This document shows, piece by piece, positions 34,303 to 43,795 of a stretch of DNA of 64,000 nt. A program made the position numbers and the translations under genes. This stretch comes from Flavobacteriales bacterium (lineage in GTDB: Bacteria; Bacteroidota; Bacteroidia; Flavobacteriales_D; Crocinitomicaceae): assembly GCA_947497485.1 (NCBI GenBank), contig CANMHB010000006.1, forward strand, positions 1-64,000, written 5' to 3'. The stretch's first letter is position 1; the number at the start of each line of letters is the position of its first letter. A model generated the notes under the pieces. It was not told the DNA's origin, did no database searches, and was given only the letters and a program-made list of their open reading frames with translations.

Positions 34303-36257
34303 TGTCAGAAACAAAAAAAACATACGATTTATCAGTCGTCATTGTCAACTACAATGTTGTTTTCTTTCTTGAACAATGCTTAAATTCTGTTAAAGCTGCC
34401 TCAAAAAATTTAAAAGTTGAAATTTTTGTCGTTGACAACAATAGTGTTGATGGTTCGGTTGAACTTATCAAAGAAAAATTCCCTGAAATAATATTAATTG
34501 AAAACAAGGTCAATACAGGCTTTTCAAAAGCTAACAATCAAGCGATATTAAATTCGAAAGGACGTTATGTGCTCTTACTAAACCCAGATACCGTTGTTGA
34601 AGAGGATACATTCGATAAAACGGTCAAATTTATGGACCAACAATCTGACGCTGGTGGTTTAGGCGTAAGAATGATTGATGGAAAAGGTAAATTCCTTCCC
34701 GAATCAAAACGTGGATTCCCATCCCCGGCTGTTGCTTTTTTCAAGATTTTTGGGTTATCACGTTTGTTTCCAAAATCAAAATTTTTTGGAAAATATCACC
34801 TCGGTTATCTTTCTGAATTTGAAACAAATGAAGTAGACGTTTTGAGTGGTGCTTTTATGCTAATGCGAAAAGAAACCCTCGACAAAGTTGGCTTGCTTGA
34901 TGAAACCTTCTTTATGTACGGCGAAGACATTGATTTATCTTATCGAATAACTTTAGGCGGATATAAAAACTATTACTTTCCAGAAACGAAAATCATTCAC
35001 TACAAAGGCGAAAGCACAAAAAAGAGTTCTGTAAATTACGTTTTTGTATTTTACAATGCGATGATAATATTTGCGAAAAAACATTTTTCACAAAAAAATG
35101 CTAAACTATTTTCTTTAGCTATTAATCTGGCAATCTATTTCCGAGCTTCAGCGGCTATATTAAATCGGTTTTTAAAAAAAATAAGTCTTCCTTTTTTTGA
35201 TTATGTTATCTCGTTATTGGGCTTGTTTGCTTTAGCAAACAGATGGGCTCAACATGACATACACTTTCCTGATCGGGCATACTACGTTTCTTTCCCATTC
35301 TATCTTTTAATTTGGCTCACTTGTAATATTTTGAGTGGTCTTTACGATAATAAAAATAATCGTTTACTGATTTGGCAAGGTACCTTTATGGGGACAGCAA
35401 TAATTTTAATATGTTATGCTTTACTCCCGAAAGAATGGCAATTTTCCAGACTATTTACAATAATAGGTTCACTCTGGTATATTGGTCAATATTATCTATC
35501 ACGATTAATTATCAATTTATATAATAATCATCGCTTTTCATTTCCAAGAACTCCAAAAAAACGATTTGCTATTGTTGGAAACGAGGAAGAATTCAAACGT
35601 GTAGAACAGCTGCTTACCGAGACATATCCAAACATAGAATCGATTATTGCTGTATCAGCCAGCAAGCGTTTTCAAGGATCCACTGGAGATTTTAACCAAA
35701 TTTCTGAAATAATTACAATTCATCGAATTAATGAACTAATATTCTGTTCAAAAAACCTATCAGCCAAAGAAATTATTTCTGGCATGGCCAATATCACAAA
35801 CCATGAAATAGAATTTAAAATCGCTCAACCAGAAACGACATATTTAATTGGTAGTAACTCAATCGATTCATCAGGCGATTTATATATTTTGAATTCCAAC
35901 AATTTGAGCAGACCTGAAAACATTCGCGCCAAAAGAATTTTAGATTTATTTGGGTCGCTTTTTTTTATTTTAACAACACCTGTTTTAATTTGGGCTTTTC
36001 AGCGCAAAAAAAAGCTTCTAAATAATTTATTTAATATTTTTAGAGGAAAGAAAAGTTTCGTTGGATATATCGATTTAAATCAAGTGCAAAGCAATACACT
36101 TCCATCACTCAAGCCAGGTATTTTGAATCCATATAATCCGAGTAAAAACATGTCTGATGAGACATACGAAAGATTGAATCTATTGTATGCTAAAAACTTT
36201 AGTCTTTTTTTAGACCTTCAAGTGATATTTGCTAATTGGAAAAAACTCGATCAATAG
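34302..36257 (+). CDS. Family 2 glycosyltransferase fused to a degenerate sugar-transferase region
   Basis: The N-terminal about 240 residues of this 651-residue protein form a GT-A domain of the rhamnosyltransferase type (LSVVIVNYNV, FVVDNNSVDGS, LLLNPDTVVEED, MYGEDIDLSYR). Hydrophobic helices follow at about 290-410, then a Rossmann-like piece (FAIVGNEEEF). The tail (RAKRILDLFGSLFFILTTPVLI, KSFVGYI, KPGILNPYNP, SLFLDLQVIFANW) follows the pattern of WcaJ-type sugar transferases but lacks most catalytic residues. It probably makes or modifies surface polysaccharide at the inner membrane. Confidence 0.85.
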   Translation: MSETKKTYDLSVVIVNYNVVFFLEQCLNSVKAASKNLKVEIFVVDNNSVDGSVELIKEKFPEIILIENKVNTGFSKANNQAILNSKGRYVLLLNPDTVVEEDTFDKTVKFMDQQSDAGGLGVRMIDGKGKFLPESKRGFPSPAVAFFKIFGLSRLFPKSKFFGKYHLGYLSEFETNEVDVLSGAFMLMRKETLDKVGLLDETFFMYGEDIDLSYRITLGGYKNYYFPETKIIHYKGESTKKSSVNYVFVFYNAMIIFAKKHFSQKNAKLFSLAINLAIYFRASAAILNRFLKKISLPFFDYVISLLGLFALANRWAQHDIHFPDRAYYVSFPFYLLIWLTCNILSGLYDNKNNRLLIWQGTFMGTAIILICYALLPKEWQFSRLFTIIGSLWYIGQYYLSRLIINLYNNHRFSFPRTPKKRFAIVGNEEEFKRVEQLLTETYPNIESIIAVSASKRFQGSTGDFNQISEIITIHRINELIFCSKNLSAKEIISGMANITNHEIEFKIAQPETTYLIGSNSIDSSGDLYILNSNNLSRPENIRAKRILDLFGSLFFILTTPVLIWAFQRKKKLLNNLFNIFRGKKSFVGYIDLNQVQSNTLPSLKPGILNPYNPSKNMSDETYERLNLLYAKNFSLFLDLQVIFANWKKLDQ

Positions 36258-36289
36258 GTTTTAAATTTTATTTTTTAGCCTAATTTTTC

Positions 36290-36297
36290 TATCTTTA
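36290..36297 (+). promoter_or_regulatory. Candidate -7 box (TATCTTTA) before the E2 gene
   Basis: TATCTTTA differs from TAnnTTTG only at the last base and would place the start near 36303, about 27 nt before the ATG at 36330. The short GC-rich CCGCGCGAAAATGCGG sequence follows directly in the leader. A TTTT stretch lies about 20-25 nt upstream. Confidence 0.35.
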
Positions 36298-36329
36298 CCG
36301 CGCGAAAATGCGGAGAAATTAATATTAAA

Positions 36330-37709
36330 ATGGCAGAAATAGAAATTCGTTTACCCAAAATGGGAGAAAGTGTTACGGAGGCGACAATCACAAATTGGCT
36401 AAAAAAGACCGGAGATTACGTAACAATCGATGAACCTTTGGTTGAAGTAGCAACAGATAAAGTTGATAATGAATTACCATCCGAAGCAGCAGGAACTTTG
36501 GTTAAAATATTATTTGAAAAAGACCAAGTTGCTCAGGTAGGAGATGTTATTGCTATTCTATCCTCTGATGGTTCAGTGTCTGAAAAAGAAGAAGTTAAAA
36601 ACGACGCGACTGAAACAAAAACTGAGGTTACTGAGACTGCTAAAGTGAATGAAAATAAATCGTCTATTGAAATTTCAGCAAATTCATCTAACGGTTCCGT
36701 TATTGCAAAAAATGGATCAAACGGAAAGTTCTTTTCACCATTAGTTCGAAGTATTGCACAGAAAGAAAATATTTCTCAATCCGAATTAGAATCAATAACA
36801 GGAACCGGGCAAGAAGGAAGAGTTACCAAAAATGATTTGATGAGCTACATTTCTAATCGCTCTGCGAATACGAAACCATCTTCCATTAATGCCAAAGAAA
36901 CCGAAAAATCAATTAGTTCGGCTACTCCAACAGTTACTTCAAACGTGCAAACTGGAGGATTACTCAGTAACATTAAAGAACCGATTGTGCTTCCTAATCC
37001 CGGGGACGAAATTATTGAAATGGATCGCATGCGCAAGCTTATTGCTGATCACATGGTAATGTCTGTGCACGTTTCACCGCATGTTACATCTTATGTGGAA
37101 GCCGATGTAACCAATATTGTAAATTGGCGTAACAAGGTTAAAAAGAAATTCTTAGAACGTGAAGGTGAAAACATTACTTTTACCCCAATACTCATTGAAG
37201 CAATTGTTAAAGCAATTAAAGATTTTCCAATGGTAAATGTTTCTGTTTCGGGTACATCAATTATCAAAAGAAAAGATATAAATGTTGGTATGGCCACAGC
37301 TCTTCCTTCAGGAAATTTGATTGTTCCAGTTATCAAAAATGCTGATCGTTTGAACTTGACAGGTTTAACTAAAACAGTCAATGAACTGGCAAACAATGCA
37401 AGAAACAATAAACTAAAGCCTGAAGACATTCAAGGAGGAACTTACACTGTCACCAACGTTGGATCATTTGGAAATGTAATGGGCACTCCAATAATCAATC
37501 AGCCCCAAGTAGCAATTCTTGCTTTGGGTGCAATTCGAAAAGTACCTGCAGTAATTGAAACACCAGAAGGTGACTTTATTGGAATTAGACATAAAATGTT
37601 TCTTTCACATTCGTACGATCATCGCGTTGTAGATGGAGCCCTAGGTGGTCAGTTTGTTAGACGTGTCGCTGATTACTTAGAAGAATTCGATATAAACCGG
37701 GAGTTTTAA
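36330..37709 (+). CDS. 2-oxoacid dehydrogenase complex E2 (dihydrolipoamide acyltransferase)
   Basis: The 459-residue E2 has a lipoyl domain (EVATDKVDNELPS, lipoyl-Lys at about 44), a Thr/Glu/Ser-rich linker, a peripheral-subunit-binding domain (FFSPLVRSIAQKENI, TGTGQEGRVTKNDLMSYI) and an acyltransferase core with SYDHRVVDGALGGQF (catalytic His). It transfers acyl groups to CoA inside the E1-E2-E3 complex. Sequence style suggests the branched-chain or 2-oxoglutarate type rather than pyruvate, but this is not settled. The E3 gene at the right edge of the window (lpdA) may supply the partner. Confidence 0.92.
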   Translation: MAEIEIRLPKMGESVTEATITNWLKKTGDYVTIDEPLVEVATDKVDNELPSEAAGTLVKILFEKDQVAQVGDVIAILSSDGSVSEKEEVKNDATETKTEVTETAKVNENKSSIEISANSSNGSVIAKNGSNGKFFSPLVRSIAQKENISQSELESITGTGQEGRVTKNDLMSYISNRSANTKPSSINAKETEKSISSATPTVTSNVQTGGLLSNIKEPIVLPNPGDEIIEMDRMRKLIADHMVMSVHVSPHVTSYVEADVTNIVNWRNKVKKKFLEREGENITFTPILIEAIVKAIKDFPMVNVSVSGTSIIKRKDINVGMATALPSGNLIVPVIKNADRLNLTGLTKTVNELANNARNNKLKPEDIQGGTYTVTNVGSFGNVMGTPIINQPQVAILALGAIRKVPAVIETPEGDFIGIRHKMFLSHSYDHRVVDGALGGQFVRRVADYLEEFDINREF

Positions 37710-37728
37710 TTATTCTATATAACCAATT

Positions 37729-40044
37729 ATGAAAAAACTTATCCTATTACTTACTTCAAGCTTTTTTATCAATGGATTAATGGCTCAGTTTACAGAAACT
37801 GAAGTAAAAACAATGATTTCGCAGGCATCTGAAAAAGAACTTGTTTTCAATTGCTCCCGATTTTTGCAAGAAAATCATTATCACTTCGCTGAATTGATAA
37901 CTAACAGACTTCTAGAAATTAATCCTGAAAGCCCTAATTATAACTACCGAAAAGGCTTTATTGTCCTTGGAATGAGAAGGGATGAAACAACAGCAATAAA
38001 GTACTTATTAAAGGCTACCAAAGATGCAAAAATTCAAAAGTTTTATGATATGTATTCCGTTGGTGAAGATGCTGTTCCTGCAGATGCTTTTTTTCACCTT
38101 GGCCGATCTTATCATTTAGATGAACAATTTGACAAAGCTGTAGAAAATTACAAGAAATTTTTACAATATACTGCCAAAGAATCTGAGTTAATACCTGAAG
38201 CGAAAAAGCGAATTGTACAATGCAATGTAGCACGAAAATTAATGGCTTCTCCACTAAACGTTGGTATAAAAAACATGGGGGAAACAATAAATGGAGAATA
38301 TGCTGACTTTTCATCCAATATTTCCCTTGAAGGTGGTGCGCTTTACTACACGTCGAGAAGACCATGGGCAGATAAGTCTTCAGACAACTTTAGAGACCCG
38401 ATGCTAAACCATTTCCCTGAAGACATTTATCAAGCTTCACGAAATGGCGAATCATGGCAAACGCCTAACAGAATGGGTATGTGTAAACCTCAATTCAATG
38501 AGGCTACAGTAAGTGTTAGTATTGATGAAAGACGGGTATATACCTACAACGATAAAGTTGGTATAGGAGACTTATACTATAGTGACTATAGTGAAGGTAA
38601 ATTTAGCGATATCCTGCCTGTTGATTTTAAAGATGTAAATGATAATAAGTGGTGGGATACCCATTACACCGTTTCACCTGATGGCAATATGATCTTTTTT
38701 GTTTCTGATAAACCAGGAGGTTATGGGAAACGAGATATTTACTTCATGGAAAAAGTAAATGGTGATTGGTCAAAGCCTGAAAACATTGGAGGAAATATAA
38801 ATACTTGGAGCGACGAAGAAGCTCCGTTTATGGGATTGGATAATAATACGCTCTACTTTTCGAGCAATGATTCATCAAGTATGGGGGAATTTGATATTTT
38901 CATGACCGTAAGAGATGAAAATGGAATTTGGTCAGACCCTGTAAATTTAGGATATCCCATAAATAGCGTTGGTGATGATATTTTTTACACGCACACTGCC
39001 GATGGTAAGAAAGCATACTTTACATCCTTCAGAAAAGGTGGATTGGGTGAAAGAGATATTTACGAAACAGATTTAATGGTTAGTAATGTTAAGAATGTTG
39101 GATTCTTAAATGGTCTAATTATTCACGCCCAAGGAAAATCAATACCTGAAACATCTTACATCACTTTGAAATGTCTTGATTGTGAGGATAAATCTGAAAA
39201 CATCATTAATCCGAGAATTAGAGATGGTGTTTTTCTTTCCAAATTGGATAAGTGTAAGAAATATGAATTGAAGTATTATTACAGTTCTGAAGATAAAAAG
39301 CCTTTAAAACAATCTTTTGAGACTAACTGTGATTTAGCTTATCAAGAAATTAGAAGAAAAGTAATCCTTGATGAAACCGATCAAACAATTAAACCTGTTT
39401 ACGAGTACCGTTTTGAAGGTTTTGTTGCAGATAAGTCTAATGGTAAACCAATTGAAAATGCTAAGATTCAAATTACTGCAAAAAGTAACGGTATAGAAAC
39501 TAACATTTCGGCAAGCAATGGTATTTTTAAATCCAATATTGCGAAAGGCAAATCATATGGAGACTCTTTAATTTATGAGGTTAATATAACTGCTGATGGA
39601 TATTTAGCTCAATCATTTGAAATCAAAGAAGGATTGTCCATTGATTCTGTAATTAAAAAGTCATTTTTATTAGATAAAAAGGCTCCTGGGACAGATCTCG
39701 GTCCATTCTTGATCCTTTATAATTTTGATAAATATGACTTGAGACCAGATGCCATCGTTATTTTGAATAAAATTGTTGATGTGATGAATCAAAATCCAGA
39801 TATCAAAATCGAACTAGGATCACATACCGACAGCCGAGGTGTAGCTATATACAACGAATACCTATCTCAAAAAAGAGCTGAATCGGCTGCTAAATACATA
39901 GCATCAAGAATATCAAATCCTTCTCGAATAACATACAAAGGTTATGGTGAAACCAAACTAAAAAACAAGTGCGCAGATAGAGTTAAATGTAGCGAAGCAG
40001 ATCACCAAGTGAATAGACGAACCGAATTTATTATTACAGAGTAA
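37729..40044 (+). CDS. PorE-like TPR/beta-propeller/CRD/OmpA protein
   Basis: The 771-residue product has a signal peptide (about 1-20), TPR-like helices (30-170; AFFHLGRSYHLDEQFDKAVENYKKF), PD40/WD40-like propeller repeats (190-440; YTVSPDGNMIFFVSDKPGGYGKRDIY), a CarboxypepD_reg-like domain (560-640) and an OmpA peptidoglycan-binding domain (655-771; NFDKYDLRPDA, ELGSHTDSRG, NRRTEF). This domain order matches PorE, which links the type IX secretion apparatus to peptidoglycan; Bacteroidota also have paralogues of similar layout. A strong terminator follows at 40051. Confidence 0.88.
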   Translation: MKKLILLLTSSFFINGLMAQFTETEVKTMISQASEKELVFNCSRFLQENHYHFAELITNRLLEINPESPNYNYRKGFIVLGMRRDETTAIKYLLKATKDAKIQKFYDMYSVGEDAVPADAFFHLGRSYHLDEQFDKAVENYKKFLQYTAKESELIPEAKKRIVQCNVARKLMASPLNVGIKNMGETINGEYADFSSNISLEGGALYYTSRRPWADKSSDNFRDPMLNHFPEDIYQASRNGESWQTPNRMGMCKPQFNEATVSVSIDERRVYTYNDKVGIGDLYYSDYSEGKFSDILPVDFKDVNDNKWWDTHYTVSPDGNMIFFVSDKPGGYGKRDIYFMEKVNGDWSKPENIGGNINTWSDEEAPFMGLDNNTLYFSSNDSSSMGEFDIFMTVRDENGIWSDPVNLGYPINSVGDDIFYTHTADGKKAYFTSFRKGGLGERDIYETDLMVSNVKNVGFLNGLIIHAQGKSIPETSYITLKCLDCEDKSENIINPRIRDGVFLSKLDKCKKYELKYYYSSEDKKPLKQSFETNCDLAYQEIRRKVILDETDQTIKPVYEYRFEGFVADKSNGKPIENAKIQITAKSNGIETNISASNGIFKSNIAKGKSYGDSLIYEVNITADGYLAQSFEIKEGLSIDSVIKKSFLLDKKAPGTDLGPFLILYNFDKYDLRPDAIVILNKIVDVMNQNPDIKIELGSHTDSRGVAIYNEYLSQKRAESAAKYIASRISNPSRITYKGYGETKLKNKCADRVKCSEADHQVNRRTEFIITE

Positions 40045-40050
40045 CAATAA

Positions 40051-40077
40051 AGCCCAATGAAAGTTGGGCTTTTTTTT
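40051..40077 (+). terminator. Rho-independent terminator after the PorE-like gene
   Basis: AGCCCAA (40051-40057) pairs perfectly with TTGGGCT (40064-40070) around a TGAAAG loop, followed by seven T residues. It lies 7 nt after the stop codon, and the next gene (ATG 40087) begins just beyond it. Confidence 0.9.
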
Positions 40078-40086
40078 AATGCAAAT

Positions 40087-40929
40087 ATGAAACTTACACT
40101 TACAAAGCCTTTATGTGTTTTCGATTTAGAAACAACTGGAACACAAATTACAAAAGATCGAATCGTACAAATAGCAATTATAAAGGTTTTACCAAACGGA
40201 GAACAGATAGAATACAATCAATTAATCAATCCTGAAGTTTCAATTCCTAACGAAATCGTTTCAATCCACGGAATTTCAAATGAACGCGTTAAAGATTGTC
40301 CTACATTTAAAGATAAAGCAGCTGAAATTGCAGATTTTATAGGTGATTCAGACTTAGCAGGTTACAATTCCAATAAATTTGATATTCCTGTATTAGCTGA
40401 AGAATTTCTACGTGCAGAATTTACTTTTGATTTATCAAATCGCAAATTTGTCGATGTTCAAAATATATTTCATAAAATGGAGCAACGAACCTTGGCCGCT
40501 GCGTATAAATTCTATTGTGACAAACAGATTGAAAATGCACATGACGCATTATTCGATACGAAAGCCACTTTGGATGTATTTTTAGCTCAAATAGAAAGAT
40601 ATTCTGATCTAAAAAACAATGTTGAATTTTTAGCGGAATTTTCGAGAGTTGGAGAAAATGAATTAATTGATTTTGCGGGTAGAATTGCCCGAAATAAAAA
40701 AGGTGAACCAATTTATAATTTCGGCAAACATAACGGTAAAACATTAAAAGAAGTAATGAAAATTGAACCAGGGTATTATGGATGGATGCTTGATGCTGAT
40801 TTTCCTTTATATACAAAACAATGTTTAAGGAATGAAATGCAAAAAATAAAAGAGCAAAACCTTCTAAATGATAATCAATCTATGGATGATAAAATTAATT
40901 TACTCAAAGAAAAATTTAATAAGCGATGA
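40087..40929 (+). CDS. DnaQ-family 3'-5' exonuclease
   Basis: The 280-residue product has the DEDDh exonuclease motifs: CVFDLETTGTQ (ExoI, Asp and Glu), LAGYNSNKFDIPVL (ExoII) and ENAHDALFDTKATL (ExoIII with His). About 100 extra C-terminal residues include NFGKHNGKTLKEV and GYYGWMLDADFP, a DUF3820-like segment often found with such exonucleases. Proofreading or nucleic-acid repair is likely. The ATG at 40087 was chosen because an earlier in-frame ATG (40057) lies inside the terminator. Its TGA overlaps the next ATG by 4 nt. Confidence 0.9.
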   Translation: MKLTLTKPLCVFDLETTGTQITKDRIVQIAIIKVLPNGEQIEYNQLINPEVSIPNEIVSIHGISNERVKDCPTFKDKAAEIADFIGDSDLAGYNSNKFDIPVLAEEFLRAEFTFDLSNRKFVDVQNIFHKMEQRTLAAAYKFYCDKQIENAHDALFDTKATLDVFLAQIERYSDLKNNVEFLAEFSRVGENELIDFAGRIARNKKGEPIYNFGKHNGKTLKEVMKIEPGYYGWMLDADFPLYTKQCLRNEMQKIKEQNLLNDNQSMDDKINLLKEKFNKR

Positions 40930-41534
40930 AAATTATTTGCATTGGCAGAAATTATGCCGAACACGCAAAAGAATTAAAAAATGACCTACCGGATGAACCT
41001 CTTTATTTTCTGAAGCCAGATACCGCGCTTTTAAAAGAAAAAGATTTTTATTACCCTAACTTCACGAAAGACTTGCATTATGAATGCGAAATAGTAGTAA
41101 AGATTGATAAGATTGGAAAAAATATAGAAGAAAAGTTTGCACATAAATATTATTCAGAAATCACTTTAGGAATTGACTTTACAGCTCGTGATATTCAAGA
41201 AAAATGTAAACTAAAAGGATTACCATGGGAAAAAGCAAAGGGCTTTGATAATAGCGCTCCAATATCATCCAAATGGATTAAGTTAAATGAAATAGATTTT
41301 AATAAAACAGCGTTTGAATTTTTCCAAAATGGAATTCCGAAGCAAAAAGGATTTACGCATGATATGATTTTTTCAATCAATCAAATTATTGCTCATGTTT
41401 CAAAGTACATAACCTTAAAAACAGGAGATCTTATTTACACAGGCACCCCAGCTGGAGTAGGTCCAGTGGAAATTGGAGATGTATTAACTGCAGAATTGAA
41501 CGGCACTCCAATGTTTCATTTTGAAGTGAAATAA
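40926..41534 (+). CDS. Fumarylacetoacetate hydrolase family protein
   Basis: The 202-residue FAH-fold enzyme has IICIGRNYAEHAKE, the metal-binding YECEIVVKI (Glu pair), FTARDIQ, KGFDNSAPIS and GDLIYTGTPAGVGPV. Members include acylpyruvases and oxaloacetate decarboxylases; the substrate is not settled by sequence. It is translationally coupled to the exonuclease gene through ATGA and abuts the convergent FG-GAP gene. Confidence 0.9.
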   Translation: MKIICIGRNYAEHAKELKNDLPDEPLYFLKPDTALLKEKDFYYPNFTKDLHYECEIVVKIDKIGKNIEEKFAHKYYSEITLGIDFTARDIQEKCKLKGLPWEKAKGFDNSAPISSKWIKLNEIDFNKTAFEFFQNGIPKQKGFTHDMIFSINQIIAHVSKYITLKTGDLIYTGTPAGVGPVEIGDVLTAELNGTPMFHFEVK

Positions 41535-43766
41535 CTACTCCTTTATGATTTTATATGTCTGGGTGTTTATTCCTCGAATGAAATAAATACCTGATGCCAA
41601 ATCTTGTAGGTTGATTTTAGTTTTATCAGAATTTACTTCAAATTTCATTAAAATTTGACCTTGAAAATTAGAAAGCGTTAGTTCATTCGGCCATTTAAAT
41701 AACTCAACTGTCAATTCATCATTTGCAGGATTCGGGTAAAGAGTTATTTCTTCAGAAATTAGATGGTTTTCAACAACAACCAAACTACTTTCTGAATCAT
41801 GTTCTAAATGAAAAACTCCACCTAAATCTTGTCCGACTAACAAATTCAATGCATTATCATTGTCTAAATCTGCCATAGCACAGGCAGAATATGCTCCAAT
41901 AATATTTTTAAGACCAAGAAAATCACCATTATTCAAATGGAATTGACCAGCTAAATTATTATCAATACTATCAAAAAATTGAATGCACCCCTCCCCTGTT
42001 CCGATGAACAAAAAGGTAGTATCATTATGTCTAATGAAATGTGGAATTGGATATCCATCAGGAGAGGTTGTAATTACATCAACAGATCCGAAAAAATTAC
42101 TCTTAAATTCGAAAGATGGGGAAGTTGTGGTGCCAATATTTTCGTAATAGACTATTTTACCCGTTTTTTCCCCTATTACTAAATCAAGTTTTCCATCCTT
42201 ATTTAAATCAAACAGTTGAGGCGCTGCATATTGACCAACATTTATCGTAACACCGGTATTATCTGTATAATTTACGATTGGGTTATTAAAATTTGGATTT
42301 GAGTTAGAACCATTGTTTTTAAAATAAACTAAACTTCCATTTTCTAACCCTAAAAACATATCATTTTTTCCATCGGCATCTAAATCACCAAAGGTAGAAA
42401 CGATTCGCAACCCGTAATTTAACTGACTGATATTCATAAAATCATCATCAATAAATGTAAAAATCGGGTTTGTCGAGGTGCCTGTATTTTTGTAATACGC
42501 TAATTTGCTTTCCTTTAGAAAAGTTGGTTTATACGAATAAAAATTACTGACAACTAAGTCTAATAAGCCATCTCCAGTTAGGTCAACCAGCACTGGAATA
42601 GAGCCGGAACCATGCTCTATCATGTCTTCCTGTAAAAATGATTTTGTTTCAAAAACAAAATTTGAAACGGTGTTAGAGCCTGTATTTTTATACTTAGCCA
42701 CACTTTGTTCATTTTCGGAAACATTTTTTGCATTTGGAGCAACGATTAAATCTTTCACTCCATCGAAGTCGACATCTACCCAATATCCAGCAGGAAAAAG
42801 CGTCATATTTATCGGTGTGGAATTAGAAGGAAATGTAATATCTTGTGAAATCATCTTCGAATTCATGTTAGGCTCTGTGCCGCCATTGATTAATAAATTC
42901 AAATTTGAATAAGCTACATCTCCAAGAATCAAATCCATTACACCAGATCCATCTACATCAAATGCTAATACGGTTGATCCAGCATGTGCCTTAACAGTTT
43001 CATTCGGCTTTAATTGTGGATTTGGCACGTTACCATTTTGACAAGGAGAAGTTTGATCATTCAGAAATAGAAAATTTGAATTAACATCTTCGCGAAAGCC
43101 ACCCCAACATTCATTCTTCAATTCAAAGATTAACGAATCGGAATGATTATAGAGCTCCTGACTTTGATTCTGATGATATTGCATGTATTCACCACTGATA
43201 TGATACGTTAAAACATCCAGATCTCCATCATAATCGACATCAGTAATTGCAGGAATATCACCAGAACTAACATACAGATTCATTAACGTACCCCAATTGT
43301 TTGAATAAAGCAAGTTCTTTGCGACCTCCCATTGCAATCCAATTGTTGCATTTCCAGTGTTTTTATAAACTTTTATTCCACCAATTCCATAGGTAAATAG
43401 ATCATTTTTACCATCTCCATTATAGTCAATTGTCGTAGCTCGATAACGCATGTCAGAAGGAAATTTGAAACCAGCGATTGGATCCAACCGATAGTATTTT
43501 TGTATGCCATTTAATTCTTGACTAAAAACTCTAACTTGATTATTACTTCGATCAAAAACGAACAAATCCAAATCCCCATCAAAATCATAATCTATATCTG
43601 AAAACTGCGCATTGTTAAAACCTCCGCTCCATGGTTTACTTAATGGAACGCCATTTTTAAATACCTGAACTGAATCATTAAAATTGAACTGAAATTGAGA
43701 AAAAACGTGTAATTTCAATCCGAAAAAGAAAAATACTAAGCAAAGTTTAACAACCGTTTTTTTCAT
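41535..43766 (-). CDS. Secreted FG-GAP/VCBS repeat protein with T9SS sorting domain
   Basis: This 743-residue product has a signal peptide (about 1-24), about nine Ca-binding-type FG-GAP repeats (for example DIDYDFDGDLDLFVFD, DVDYDGDLDVL, LFDLNKDGKLDLVIGE) that would form beta-propellers, and a T9SS type A sorting domain (ITLYPNPANDELTV, LASGIYFIRG). It is probably a surface or secreted adhesin-like protein. Its start lies only 29 nt from the divergent SGNH gene, so their promoters must overlap. Confidence 0.9.
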   Translation of the reverse strand: MKKTVVKLCLVFFFFGLKLHVFSQFQFNFNDSVQVFKNGVPLSKPWSGGFNNAQFSDIDYDFDGDLDLFVFDRSNNQVRVFSQELNGIQKYYRLDPIAGFKFPSDMRYRATTIDYNGDGKNDLFTYGIGGIKVYKNTGNATIGLQWEVAKNLLYSNNWGTLMNLYVSSGDIPAITDVDYDGDLDVLTYHISGEYMQYHQNQSQELYNHSDSLIFELKNECWGGFREDVNSNFLFLNDQTSPCQNGNVPNPQLKPNETVKAHAGSTVLAFDVDGSGVMDLILGDVAYSNLNLLINGGTEPNMNSKMISQDITFPSNSTPINMTLFPAGYWVDVDFDGVKDLIVAPNAKNVSENEQSVAKYKNTGSNTVSNFVFETKSFLQEDMIEHGSGSIPVLVDLTGDGLLDLVVSNFYSYKPTFLKESKLAYYKNTGTSTNPIFTFIDDDFMNISQLNYGLRIVSTFGDLDADGKNDMFLGLENGSLVYFKNNGSNSNPNFNNPIVNYTDNTGVTINVGQYAAPQLFDLNKDGKLDLVIGEKTGKIVYYENIGTTTSPSFEFKSNFFGSVDVITTSPDGYPIPHFIRHNDTTFLFIGTGEGCIQFFDSIDNNLAGQFHLNNGDFLGLKNIIGAYSACAMADLDNDNALNLLVGQDLGGVFHLEHDSESSLVVVENHLISEEITLYPNPANDELTVELFKWPNELTLSNFQGQILMKFEVNSDKTKINLQDLASGIYFIRGINTQTYKIIKE

Positions 43767-43795
43767 CGAATAAATTTAAGAAAAAACAGCTATTT

